Under the pieces are notes generated by a model. That model did not search any database and was not told the origin of the DNA. It saw nothing but the letters and a program-made list of their open reading frames with translations. From NCBI GenBank assembly GCA_964562455.1, contig CAZLTN010000017.1, forward strand, positions 1 to 64,000: a stretch of DNA of 64,000 bases. The letters are read 5' to 3'. Made by a program: the position numbers and the translations under genes. How positions within the stretch are numbered: the first letter of the stretch is position 1; the number at the start of each line of letters is the position of its first letter. Below are positions 25,526 to 34,243 of the stretch, in pieces. The DNA comes from Ravibacter sp964562455. Lineage in GTDB: Bacteria; Bacteroidota; Bacteroidia; Cytophagales; Spirosomataceae.

Positions 25526-28282
25526 TTGAGAAAGTTGACGGGGATTATAATGTGTATTTTTTGCGCGCCTTCCTTACTAAACGCTCAGAAAGAACGCCCC
25601 TGCTTCAACGGGCCTGTACTGCTCGACTCCCTTATACGAATCGACTCGGATTCAATCTATACAGTTGAAGTTAAGGCAGAAAGAATCAGGGATCTGCGGC
25701 TGATGATTTTACGCTGTACTGCTTCTGAAGACTCTATCATAGCGATTTCTTACAATATGGAAGCAATCCGGGTTTATCAGGCAGGTCGTGTGGATAAAGC
25801 ATTTGAACTGGCGCGGGAAGGCATCGAAAAAGTAAAATTCAAACCCTATGCTGTGACCTCATTATTGGCCTACAATGCAGCTTTTTTTGCCCAGGAAATA
25901 GACAACCAGCATGAAGCTGCATACTATTTCACTTTGGCCGGACAGGTTTTTCAATCTCCCCAACTGAAATCGTCGAGCTACAAGTATGCGGCAGACAGCC
26001 ATTTTTTTTTAGGAGATTATGAAGAAGCGATCAAAAATGCCCAAAGCGGTTTAGCTGCAGTCTTAAATACAAATAATTACTACGAACTGGCAGATATTTA
26101 CAATATACTCGGACTGAATCTTTACCACCTGGAAAGATATTCTGCCGCCCGGGAAGCGTACAAAAATGCCAGGCTGTATTATGAAAAGATGCTTACGACA
26201 GGGCGGCCACGGGACTACAGGTTTGAATGGGCGCTTCTTCTTAACCAGGGAAACCTGTTTGTGAAAACCGAACGCTATAAAGAAGCCACGGCTATGTATG
26301 AGGCTTCTGCGCAGAGCGCTTTATCGGATAGAGACTATCAGCGTCAGATAGTTGCGCTGATGAATATCGGGGGGAATTACCAGTTGGGTCTGGGACAAAC
26401 GGATAAGGCTATTTCCGCTTACCAGACAGCTGCGGCGCTGGTTGAAAAATATTTTAAGGGGTCGGAAAATGCGTCTTTCGCTACTCTCTACGGGAACCTT
26501 GGAGAATCGCTTTTTTTGAAAGGAAGACAGGAAGAATCAATGCGAATGTTCAAAAAAGCGCTACTGCTGTATGAGCGGAAAGGGCAAATGGATCTGGCTT
26601 TTATTTCCCAGAAAGACAACCTGGTTACAATTTATAAGGACTATGTTTTTGCACTATTACAACTGTTCAAAAAAGAAGGCAGAAGAGAGTACCTGACCCA
26701 GGCACTGGTACTGTCAGCAAAAGCAGACAAAGTGATCGACTACATGCGAAAAGAACAGCGGGGGCATGTTTCGAAATTATTCTGGCGCAGAAATACACGG
26801 GATATGTACGAGAAAGCGATAGAAGCGTGTTTTCTGGCCAACGATACAGAGAAAGCAAATTACTTTTTTGAAAAAAGCAGGGCGGCGTTGCTTAACGACC
26901 AGCTCAATGAGCTGAACGCGGCTGCATCGCTTGCGCCCGTAGAATATGATGCGGAAAATCGCCTTAAATCAAAAATAAAATCTTTACAGGAGAAGGTGAG
27001 CCAGTCTTCCGGCGACGACGCAGCGGCAGCGGATATGCGCCGTCAGTTATTCGCCGCCCAGCAGCAGCTCGACTCCTTCATCAAATCCCTCGAAAAGACC
27101 AACCCGCTCTACTATGCTTACAAATACGACAACAAAGTACCTTCCATCAGCGACCTCCGGGGCGGCATCCTGAAAGACGGCCAGACTTTTTTGTCTTACT
27201 TCGTCGGCGACAGCGCCGTATATGGTCTGGCGGTCGGGCCGGGCAAAACTGCTTTGAAGAGGCTGGATTTGCAGCAATATAATCTTCTGACCAACACCTT
27301 TCAAAGGCTGATCAGCGACCGAAATACGCAAAACAGCAATTTCGGGGAGTATCTCAGGGTTTCGTCAGCATTGTACAAATTATTGATTACCCCATTTGAG
27401 ATCCCCGAAGGAGCCCGGCTCGTTATATCGCCCGACGGGAGCTTTCTGCCTTTCAGTGCCCTGAGCCGTTCGGAGAGTCATCCTGATTTTTTAGTCAATC
27501 ACCTTGCTATTAGCTATACCTATTCGGCGGTTGTGCTGGGTAAAATGCAGCGAAAAAATAAGGGTAGCTGGTTATCTCCCCGGTTTTTCGGTATGGCGCC
27601 GGTACACTTCGCCCCGTCGTTAGACCAGGCCGCTCTTACAGGCTCTGAACAGGCGCTCCGTAATATCGATCGCTACTTTTTCAGGTCCCGTATCGTTACA
27701 GGCCCTGAGGCATCCAGGTCGGAGTTTGTCACCAGCTCGCCCGGCTACAGGATCGTACAGTTGTTTACACACGCTTCAGCCGATAGCTCGGGCAGCGTAC
27801 CGACACTCTATTTTGCCGATTCCACGCTGCGGCTTAATGAGCTTTCCCTACCCCGGAACCCGCTTACGGAGCTGCTGATCCTATCGGCCTGCCAGACGGG
27901 CGTCGGTAAAAATCAGCGGGGGGAAGGGGTTTTCAGCCTCGCGAGGGGATTTGCAGGCCTGGGTATCCCATCGGTGCTGACTACGCTTTGGAGTGTTGAA
28001 AATGAGCCGGTTTACCAGATCACCCAACACCTGTACGATCAGATCAGCGACGATGTTCCGCTGGACATAGCCCTGCAGAGCGCCCAAAAGCAATGGCTTC
28101 AGACTGCTTCCAGGCACGGTCAGCTTCCCTATGCCTGGGCAGGGATGGTAATAGTCGGAAATACGGAGCCGGTTGGAACGGGAATACCCCCCGGAAGGAT
28201 CTGGCTCTTTGCAGTACTGATATTGGCTGTTGCGGTTGGCATCTATATGGTCCGGGGCCGACGGATTTCAGTCCGTCGTTAG
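25526..28282 (+). CDS. Membrane-anchored periplasmic TPR-CHAT (caspase-like) protein
   Basis: About 918 residues. I take the TTG at 25526 as start because it gives MRKLTGIIMCIFCAPSLLNAQ, a complete signal peptide. The in-frame ATG at 25472 sits inside a terminator hairpin and ATG 25553 would cut the signal. Ten or so TPR units fill about residues 50-420, then a coiled coil (ENRLKSKIKSLQEKV) and a CHAT domain (about 560-880) of the caspase superfamily. Catalytic His (codon 27770-27772, FTHASAD) and Cys (27890-27892, LSACQTG) are intact. A C-terminal TM helix with a basic tail anchors it. It would face the periplasm. Confidence 0.85.
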   Translation: MRKLTGIIMCIFCAPSLLNAQKERPCFNGPVLLDSLIRIDSDSIYTVEVKAERIRDLRLMILRCTASEDSIIAISYNMEAIRVYQAGRVDKAFELAREGIEKVKFKPYAVTSLLAYNAAFFAQEIDNQHEAAYYFTLAGQVFQSPQLKSSSYKYAADSHFFLGDYEEAIKNAQSGLAAVLNTNNYYELADIYNILGLNLYHLERYSAAREAYKNARLYYEKMLTTGRPRDYRFEWALLLNQGNLFVKTERYKEATAMYEASAQSALSDRDYQRQIVALMNIGGNYQLGLGQTDKAISAYQTAAALVEKYFKGSENASFATLYGNLGESLFLKGRQEESMRMFKKALLLYERKGQMDLAFISQKDNLVTIYKDYVFALLQLFKKEGRREYLTQALVLSAKADKVIDYMRKEQRGHVSKLFWRRNTRDMYEKAIEACFLANDTEKANYFFEKSRAALLNDQLNELNAAASLAPVEYDAENRLKSKIKSLQEKVSQSSGDDAAAADMRRQLFAAQQQLDSFIKSLEKTNPLYYAYKYDNKVPSISDLRGGILKDGQTFLSYFVGDSAVYGLAVGPGKTALKRLDLQQYNLLTNTFQRLISDRNTQNSNFGEYLRVSSALYKLLITPFEIPEGARLVISPDGSFLPFSALSRSESHPDFLVNHLAISYTYSAVVLGKMQRKNKGSWLSPRFFGMAPVHFAPSLDQAALTGSEQALRNIDRYFFRSRIVTGPEASRSEFVTSSPGYRIVQLFTHASADSSGSVPTLYFADSTLRLNELSLPRNPLTELLILSACQTGVGKNQRGEGVFSLARGFAGLGIPSVLTTLWSVENEPVYQITQHLYDQISDDVPLDIALQSAQKQWLQTASRHGQLPYAWAGMVIVGNTEPVGTGIPPGRIWLFAVLILAVAVGIYMVRGRRISVRR

Positions 28283-28417
28283 AAGAGAAACCGATACATC
28301 TTCCATAGTTTTCAGGGTTTTTCTTAAAAAAAATCGCGCCAGGCTGTTTCCCTCCGATAGCCGGGTTCCGATCAATCTGTTGAAAAGATTATCGGAGACA
28401 TATAAATCAATTATAAA

Positions 28418-29536
28418 ATGAAAATAAAATCAGCAAGCAGCGGTCTTGTTATCGCTATGGTGCTGCTGGTATCTTGCGGTCCGCAAAAAATACTGCATGC
28501 CACCTTTGAAGGGCCTACGCATATCGTTGGGAACGAACCTGACAAAACGCTGCCGGAGGAATTGCCGGATGGAGACAAAATTGAGTATGATCCAACTCTT
28601 GCCCGTTATATCAAAATAGTTAATTCAGTATCTGGGTCGAAGGAAATGCAGGTATCTCATCACGGAGAGACCGCAACCAGCCGCAATTGGATAGGATTTA
28701 AAGGAATAAATTCAGAGATGACCGGTTTTATGTACTACTCCTGGCAGATGACCATAGACGGGTTGTCGGGTTCGGACGATTTTGCCGAGGTAGATTTTGG
28801 GAGCGCTCCCTATAATATCGGGAGGTTACAGATTACCGGCAAGGGTGAGATCTATTCGATACGATCCTATGCCGATGCGAGCCGGCGGTTCCTGGGGAAT
28901 ATCGACCTGTCGAAGCAGAACAGTTTTTTCGTAGCTGCCGATATGTGGAATCAGACTTTCAGCATCTTATTCGGAGATGCCGTCCAGTTAAACAGCATTC
29001 CCTTTCTCGATACGGGCGCATCCGGGCTTTTTTGCGGAAGTATGACACCTTCTATTTCGTTCAATGCAAACGGACCGGAAGAGAGTCTGAAGTATAAACT
29101 TGATAATGTAAAGATCTCGCGAAAAGAGCCGTCGGCATCCGGGAGAAGTGCGGTATACCTGTCAATCAACATGGGGGAAGATGATTCACGTTACAATGCA
29201 AGGAATTACCTCCTGCTCTATTTGCGGGGAAGGTCGGTGCCGATTCAAAAAGAGTTTGACGGAGCTATTGACAAAAAGACCGAGTATCGCAAAGAAATTA
29301 TCTTCGATGAGGTATTTCAACTCTCTGATATAGAATCGGTCGCAATACTTCACGACGGGTCCCGAACCGATTGGCCACAGCATTATGACAATATGAATGC
29401 TACGAAAGTGGAGATATTCTATGACTCACCATGTCGGCTGAGAACACAGCTTGTGTCCCAGGAAGGATTGATCCATTGGAAGGATAATCCCGAAACACCC
29501 GGTCGCCAGCACAAATGGTCTGTCCTGACCCGATAG
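28418..29536 (+). CDS. Putative lipoprotein of unknown function
   Basis: 372 residues with a lipoprotein signal (LLVSCG, Cys20). The mature protein is beta-rich; residues about 85-235 resemble a concanavalin-like (jelly-roll) domain (FMYYSWQMTIDGL, LKYKLDNVKISRKEP closing strand), and a second beta domain follows (VYLSINMGEDDSRYNARNYLLLYLRG). The fold guess is inference from strand pattern. It is the first of four same-strand exported-protein genes after the CHAT gene. Confidence 0.6.
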   Translation: MKIKSASSGLVIAMVLLVSCGPQKILHATFEGPTHIVGNEPDKTLPEELPDGDKIEYDPTLARYIKIVNSVSGSKEMQVSHHGETATSRNWIGFKGINSEMTGFMYYSWQMTIDGLSGSDDFAEVDFGSAPYNIGRLQITGKGEIYSIRSYADASRRFLGNIDLSKQNSFFVAADMWNQTFSILFGDAVQLNSIPFLDTGASGLFCGSMTPSISFNANGPEESLKYKLDNVKISRKEPSASGRSAVYLSINMGEDDSRYNARNYLLLYLRGRSVPIQKEFDGAIDKKTEYRKEIIFDEVFQLSDIESVAILHDGSRTDWPQHYDNMNATKVEIFYDSPCRLRTQLVSQEGLIHWKDNPETPGRQHKWSVLTR

Positions 29537-29608
29537 CTATCCGAAGCGCCTCTAAACGCTTACCGGATAAATCGAATAAGTGAAATACATCTAACCAATT
29601 TTATAAAC

Positions 29609-31150
29609 ATGAAAACAAGTGTCAGACTTTTTGCATGGTCTGCCGGCCTGATTATTTTCCTGGCAGGCTGTAAGGACGAACCAGAACCGAATCCCGGCAG
29701 CGGAGGCGGCGGCAATGCAGGACTTTCTGTTTCTTCGGTAAATCCCGTATCAGGGGCAGAAGGGACCAAAGTGGTGATTACAGGAGCAGGCTTCAGTACC
29801 ACTTTGAGCAGCAACGTGGTTAAATTCGGAACCATAACGGCAACGGTAGACTCAGCTAGCAATACGCGTATAGTGACCAGAGTGCCCAAAGACGCAAAAA
29901 CCGGGAAAGTGACGGTCGATGTGGGCGGTAAATCGGCTTCGAGTGCCGGTGACTTCGCAGTATCCGCTATCGAGATAAAAGTTACGTTCGACACGCAGCA
30001 GCAGGATGTATCAAATATCACCGGGAGCTCCTTCAATATCAGGTCTTTTCTTTTTGCTCCTCCTAATACCGAAGTAAGTCAATTCGGTCATGTATGGTCG
30101 TCCACTAATACTACCCCGACAGTCGCCGATAAGAAAACGGAGCTGGGTAAAGTCACGGTACAAAATACGTTTGTGACCATAAGCAGCGCTGCAACAGGCC
30201 TATCCGGCACAACAGCGTACTATGTCAGGCCTTATGCGGTGATCAATAACCAGGCTTTCTACGGTGCGGCCTGGAAGGTAACTACCGGCGAGCAGAATAA
30301 TAACTCTGTTGTACCGGTAAAAAAAGCCGATTTTCCCGGCAATATCGATTCCTACCGGACAAATTCATTTGTAAGAGACAATAAGCTGTTTGTGATGGAC
30401 GCAAAATATACACAGACAGGATATAAATACCACTATAAATTCTTCCAGTATAGTCCGGCTTCCAATACCTGGACGGACGGTTTTGAATTGAAAGAGGGAC
30501 CTTCGATAGGTAGTTCTGACGTGACCGCCTGCTACGATAAAAAGTGGTATCATCTCAGCAACTACGCCACGCTGACCGAATACGATATGGAAACAGGAAA
30601 GATTGTCTCCAAAGAATTGAAGGCTCCCGGTTACTTTTCACCCGGCTCTTCGAGGTTTACCGTAGTCGATGAGAAGGTCTACATTGTCAGCAGTAAAGTA
30701 TTGTGGTTACTCGACCTAAAAGCACAAACCATTCAGAAGCTGAGTGACGTAAAGATTGCGCGGGACGTGGAAGGAATAGCCGCACTCAATGGTAAGCTAT
30801 ACGTATTGGGAGACGGCTCACAGAATTTCAACGAGACGCGAAATGCGCTCCTGGAATACAACATAGCTTCCAATATATGGACTGAAAAGGCTTTTGCAGA
30901 TGCCGGCAACGCGCTGAAGTACAAAACCTACCGTTTCCGGTTTATAAAAGCAATTGGCTCCAGAATATATGGTTTCAATCGTTGGGGAATCGGGGAATAC
31001 GACCCGGCCTCCAATACCTGGAAAAAAGCCTTTATATCCGATCAGGGCGATGATGCTCTGGAGGGAGGTGTTGCCCAGGTAATCGGGAACAAGGGCTATA
31101 TCGGGCTTTATAGCAGTGCAAAGAAATACCTGCTGGAGATAGCCCCCTGA
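29609..31150 (+). CDS. Lipoprotein with IPT/TIG domain and kelch-type propeller
   Basis: 513 residues. The lipobox LAGC (Cys21) is followed by a Gly/Pro linker, an IPT/TIG immunoglobulin-like domain (about 38-118; INPVSGAEGTKVVITGAGF pattern), a second beta domain (120-225), and a C-terminal kelch-like beta-propeller (230-510) with repeated YSPASNTWTDG, YNIASNIWTEK and YDPASNTWKKA blade motifs. Such proteins are surface-exposed binding proteins; the ligand is unknown. It lies in the run of exported-protein genes after the CHAT gene. Confidence 0.82.
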   Translation: MKTSVRLFAWSAGLIIFLAGCKDEPEPNPGSGGGGNAGLSVSSVNPVSGAEGTKVVITGAGFSTTLSSNVVKFGTITATVDSASNTRIVTRVPKDAKTGKVTVDVGGKSASSAGDFAVSAIEIKVTFDTQQQDVSNITGSSFNIRSFLFAPPNTEVSQFGHVWSSTNTTPTVADKKTELGKVTVQNTFVTISSAATGLSGTTAYYVRPYAVINNQAFYGAAWKVTTGEQNNNSVVPVKKADFPGNIDSYRTNSFVRDNKLFVMDAKYTQTGYKYHYKFFQYSPASNTWTDGFELKEGPSIGSSDVTACYDKKWYHLSNYATLTEYDMETGKIVSKELKAPGYFSPGSSRFTVVDEKVYIVSSKVLWLLDLKAQTIQKLSDVKIARDVEGIAALNGKLYVLGDGSQNFNETRNALLEYNIASNIWTEKAFADAGNALKYKTYRFRFIKAIGSRIYGFNRWGIGEYDPASNTWKKAFISDQGDDALEGGVAQVIGNKGYIGLYSSAKKYLLEIAP

Positions 31151-31217
31151 TCGCAAACGGACGCAGACTGTTGCCGAATAGATATTATCCATCAGACAAT
31201 CATCAAATTTTACAACT

Positions 31218-31643
31218 ATGAAACAGTTCAGATCAATCGCCTTTTTGGTCCTTTTGAGCTTTGCGACAATTTTGCAGAGCTGCAAGAAAGAGACAGAGCC
31301 CCGGCCACTGGCCGATATCAACCAGCTTGCCGGAAAGTGGACGAACTTAAACAATACCAATGAGTTTGTTTTTGATCCTTCTACGCGGTCAGGCACCTAT
31401 ACCAGGGTAGCGCCTAATGCCAATGGATTTAAAGCAGGTGATGTCACCCTGAAAAATGTTGAGGCGACAGACGAAAAAACTTTCAGGGGAGAGATGTTAT
31501 ACCGGGGAACAGACGGATATTTCCTCTACGCGGACATCATCTTTACACTAAAGGAAGACAAGATATCGTATTCGGCCTACCTGGGGTCGCTCGGGTCGAT
31601 AAACGTCAGCGGGCAGAAAGGAGAGTTTAAGAGAGCAAACTAG
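31218..31643 (+). CDS. Small lipoprotein, first of a paralogous pair
   Basis: 141 residues with a lipoprotein signal (ATILQSC, Cys at about 22). Mature start KKETEPRPLADINQLAGKW is nearly the same as in the next gene (KKTEPEPLADIQKLNGRW), and both continue with a lipocalin-like small beta domain (GDVTLKNV, and ILFTLKEDKISY-type strands). Function unknown. The two genes are 20 bases apart and probably cotranscribed. Confidence 0.7.
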   Translation: MKQFRSIAFLVLLSFATILQSCKKETEPRPLADINQLAGKWTNLNNTNEFVFDPSTRSGTYTRVAPNANGFKAGDVTLKNVEATDEKTFRGEMLYRGTDGYFLYADIIFTLKEDKISYSAYLGSLGSINVSGQKGEFKRAN

Positions 31644-31663
31644 AACAAAATATTTTAAAGGAA

Positions 31664-32128
31664 ATGAAAAAATCAGAAAATGCTTCAAGGTATCTGAAGC
31701 TATGCAGGCAGGTGTTTGTACCGTGTATCGTATCGCTTTTTGTGTTCGTGGCAGGATGTAAGAAAACGGAACCGGAGCCATTGGCCGATATTCAAAAACT
31801 GAACGGCCGTTGGAAAAGCGATGATTTTCCGGTTTCGGTTACGATCGATTTTTCTACGACAGATACGACCGGGAAAATAGTGACTGTAGCCGCGAACAAT
31901 TACTTCATCCGTTCGGGAGAAGTTTTCTGGAGGAATGTGGTACCTACAGGTTCCAACACATTCAGGCTGGGTCAGCTTACAAAGTCGCAAAGCGGTTATT
32001 ATGCTTTTATTGTCGGAAAGGCAACGCTCACTTCGGCCGACCGTCTCGACATCGTATACTCCGGGACAACGGACGATAACGGGCAGCTGAAGCTCGATGG
32101 GAAACGGGCGACTTTTGTAAAACAGTAA
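31664..32128 (+). CDS. Small lipoprotein, second of a paralogous pair
   Basis: 154 residues; the signal segment ends with VFVAGC, so Cys is the likely lipid anchor. The PLADIQKLNGRWKS motif and the later GEVFWRNV strand align with the upstream paralogue, showing a local duplication that has since diverged. The predicted fold is a small beta-barrel. No function is known. A perfect 23-bp hairpin follows the stop. Confidence 0.7.
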   Translation: MKKSENASRYLKLCRQVFVPCIVSLFVFVAGCKKTEPEPLADIQKLNGRWKSDDFPVSVTIDFSTTDTTGKIVTVAANNYFIRSGEVFWRNVVPTGSNTFRLGQLTKSQSGYYAFIVGKATLTSADRLDIVYSGTTDDNGQLKLDGKRATFVKQ

Positions 32129-32132
32129 TGTA

Positions 32133-32181
32133 CCTGAGCGGATTTTGAGCAGGAAAGCTTCCTGCTCAAAATCCGCTCAGG
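32133..32181. terminator. Perfect 23-bp bidirectional hairpin terminator
   Basis: Arms 32133-32155 and 32159-32181 are exactly complementary, loop AGC. It sits between the converging lipoprotein and DUF2892 genes and overlaps the stop codon of the latter. Confidence 0.75.
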
Positions 32182-32386
32182 ACTCCTTCTTCCCGGTTGT
32201 ATTAATCCCGAAAGGGAGATAGAGGGGGCAAAAGCTAAGAAATGACGTAATCACGAATACAATGGCAAGTACCCCCAGTATAGCGGCCCAGGTACCCGAA
32301 ATCACATTGGTATAATAAAGTACCGCTATCGCTACGGCCACCAGTATGCGAAGCGTTTTGTCAAGCACACCCATATTCTTTTTCAT
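32177..32386 (-). CDS. DUF2892 small membrane protein
   Basis: 69 residues beginning MKKNMGVLDKTLRI, the usual opening of DUF2892 (YgaP membrane-domain-like) proteins, with two TM helices (about 12-28 and 32-52) and the conserved FCPLYLPFGI segment. In many bacteria this domain accompanies rhodaneses, and a rhodanese gene lies 28 bases upstream on the same strand, so the pair is probably an operon in sulfur handling. The exact role is unknown. Confidence 0.88.
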   Translation of the reverse strand: MKKNMGVLDKTLRILVAVAIAVLYYTNVISGTWAAILGVLAIVFVITSFLSFCPLYLPFGINTTGKKES

Positions 32387-32414
32387 AGGGAAGAAGTTAA
32401 TGCGACATCAAACC

Positions 32415-32738
32415 TCATGCCTGCTGCTTAAGACATTGCAGGACATTGTGCCAGGTGCCGCCGTTGATAATATTTTGAAAACCATTTTGTTCGAGTATTC
32501 TTTTGGCTTGTCCGGCGCGGTTCCCGCTCAGGCAGAATACCACTATACCGGATTTCCCTTTGAACCGGGGCAGTTCGCCGGCAAGCCGGTCAAGGGGAAT
32601 GTTGACAGCGCCTTTTACGCTTCCCGAGGCAAATTCTCCGGGGTTTCTGACGTCGACAAGCAAAGCGCCTTCCCGGATGGCTTCCGTTAATTTACTATTG
32701 TCCGGAGCGCCGAATATATGCTTAAAAAAATCGAACAT
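32415..32738 (-). CDS. Rhodanese-like domain protein
   Basis: 107 residues from MFDFFKHIFG (32738); an ATG nine codons upstream (32765) is the alternative. A single rhodanese domain with VDVRNPGEFASGSVKGAVNIP and active-site loop FCLSGNRAG, whose Cys can carry a persulfide. It has no signal peptide, so it is cytoplasmic. It is the likely first gene of an operon with the DUF2892 gene. A Crp/Fnr regulator lies upstream on the same strand, separated by a decayed Rpn-type gene. Confidence 0.9.
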   Translation of the reverse strand: MFDFFKHIFGAPDNSKLTEAIREGALLVDVRNPGEFASGSVKGAVNIPLDRLAGELPRFKGKSGIVVFCLSGNRAGQAKRILEQNGFQNIINGGTWHNVLQCLKQQA

Positions 32739-32906
32739 TTTGCTGGAGTTTTGATTGATGAACAAAGTTAAATAGAAGGAAGACCGTGTTCAGCTACTAA
32801 TGTTACAGTATAAGAAAATATAATGACGGGAGGTATTGATTTTTTCGATTTGACATTTGCTTCTGTGTGATTTAGCTTTAAATCATGTACTGTACTTTGG
32901 CTATTA

Positions 32907-33457
32907 ATGAAAGAAAAAAATCCATCCGGATCAGGCACCAGCGAGAGAGTCCGGCAGGCGGGTAAATACGATAAAATATGGCGGGAGAATATGCAGTCAG
33001 TATTGCCGGGCATTATAGAAAAAGTGCTGGGGATCAATATGAAAAAGTGCGAGGATCTTCCTCACAAGGTCCAGGTTACCCAACAGCGAGAGGCGGACTG
33101 GCTGAGCAAAGTCACTGATGAGAGTGGTCATACTTTTATTCGAATGGGAGTTTATCAGCAAACAGGTATTTGAAGCAATTGCGAATTATTATTCAATTAC
33201 GTAGCTTAGCTATAAAATTTGACAAAGCAATGGAATCAGTAGCAAGTTTTTTTAAAGAGGAGAATGATCCGTTTTATATAAGGGGAGAAAGAATAGGCTT
33301 GGAACGGGGAATGACTAAAAAGGAGTTTGAAAAGAACCTGGCGTTTACCCAGGCGCTTATCCGCGAAACAGAGTTCGATGATACGAAGGTCGCTGGATTA
33401 GTCGGAGTTACAAAAACATTTGTTGGCGAGGTGCGTAAACAAATGCAAGCCACCTGA
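32907..33457 (+). pseudogene. Decayed Rpn-type (PD-(D/E)XK transposase/nuclease) gene
   Basis: Two abutting frames make up this remnant. Frame one (32907-33173) carries the N-terminal part of Rpn family proteins (KYDKIWRENMQSVLPGIIEKVLGI, then a truncated nuclease core at HTFIRMGVYQQ). Frame two (33170-33457) carries the C-terminal part (QLRIIIQLRSLAIKF, EENDPFYIRGERIGLERGM, then a helical LVGVTKTFVGEV tail). The catalytic middle, normally well over 100 residues, is missing and the junction changes frame. It is therefore an internal-deletion pseudogene. Base composition is AT-richer than the neighbours, in line with a mobile origin. Confidence 0.7.
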
Positions 33458-33484
33458 TACAGATTATTTTACACACCCGTGAAT

Positions 33485-34120
33485 TTAGCTTCTTTGCTGT
33501 GTCAACGTAATCCTGTTCCTCCCCAATTGCACAACCCCTTCTTCCTCTAACTGTTTTAACAACCTCGAAACGACAACCCTTGCAGTCCCGAGCTCGTTGG
33601 CAAGCTGCTCATGCGTCACCTGCAGGGTGCGCGATCCGGTCAATTCAGATTTCTTATGAAGCAGGCTCAGCAGCCGTTCGTCCACTTTTTTAAAGGCGAT
33701 AGCATTGACCATGTCGAGTAATTCCTCGAAACGCTTGTGGTACAACCTGAAAATGTAGTCCAGCCACTGCGGATAATCCTTTATGAACAGCGAAACCTTA
33801 TCGATCGGAAGGAAGAGGATTTCGGCATCTTCTTCGACCTCGGCTTTCACTTTGCTGGTTTCGTTATGCAATCCGCCGAGGAATGACATAATGCAGCTCT
33901 CCCCGCTTTTTATGTAATAGAGCAGGATCTCCCTTCCGTCTTCATCGGTCCTGATCACCTTGATACTCCCCTGGGTAACCAGCGGAATAGCCCTTATATA
34001 GGCATTTTCATTAAGGATGACGCTTCCCGCGGGATAGTTTTTCCGGACGCTGTATTTCTGAAGCTTTTCTACCAGCTCGGGAGAAGAGCTGAATTCGGAG
34101 ATGTGCATTAGGCTTTCCAT
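33485..34120 (-). CDS. Crp/Fnr family transcriptional regulator
   Basis: 211 residues: cyclic-nucleotide-binding-type beta-roll (about 10-125; YPAGSVILNENAYIRAIPLVTQGSIKVIR, GESCIMSFLGG), a long dimer helix, and a C-terminal winged helix with TVTHEQLANELGTARVVVSRLLKQLEEEG (helix-turn-helix about 168-196). The N-terminal Cys cluster of oxygen-sensing Fnr is absent, so it is closer to Bacteroidota Crp-like regulators of unknown ligand. It may control the rhodanese operon and, by inference, the site upstream of nirK at 41872. Confidence 0.9.
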   Translation of the reverse strand: MESLMHISEFSSSPELVEKLQKYSVRKNYPAGSVILNENAYIRAIPLVTQGSIKVIRTDEDGREILLYYIKSGESCIMSFLGGLHNETSKVKAEVEEDAEILFLPIDKVSLFIKDYPQWLDYIFRLYHKRFEELLDMVNAIAFKKVDERLLSLLHKKSELTGSRTLQVTHEQLANELGTARVVVSRLLKQLEEEGVVQLGRNRITLTQQRS

Positions 34121-34243
34121 GTTTGTAAAGATATGGGTTTCCCCGATTAATTGATCCGGCTGGTAATTTGGCGAACCGAAAATGATCAGCGCTTGTTATC
34201 TTGATTCAGGAATATAAGTGAGTGTACTTCTAAAATAACCAAT

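Noticed and set aside
21111..28282. Type III-E CRISPR (craspase) locus
   Set aside because: A CHAT protein and sigma factor are present but there are no cas genes and no repeat-spacer array; the CHAT protein has a signal peptide.
32907..33457. Two-gene toxin-antitoxin module
   Set aside because: The two frames match the two ends of one Rpn-type protein, so a decayed gene explains them better.
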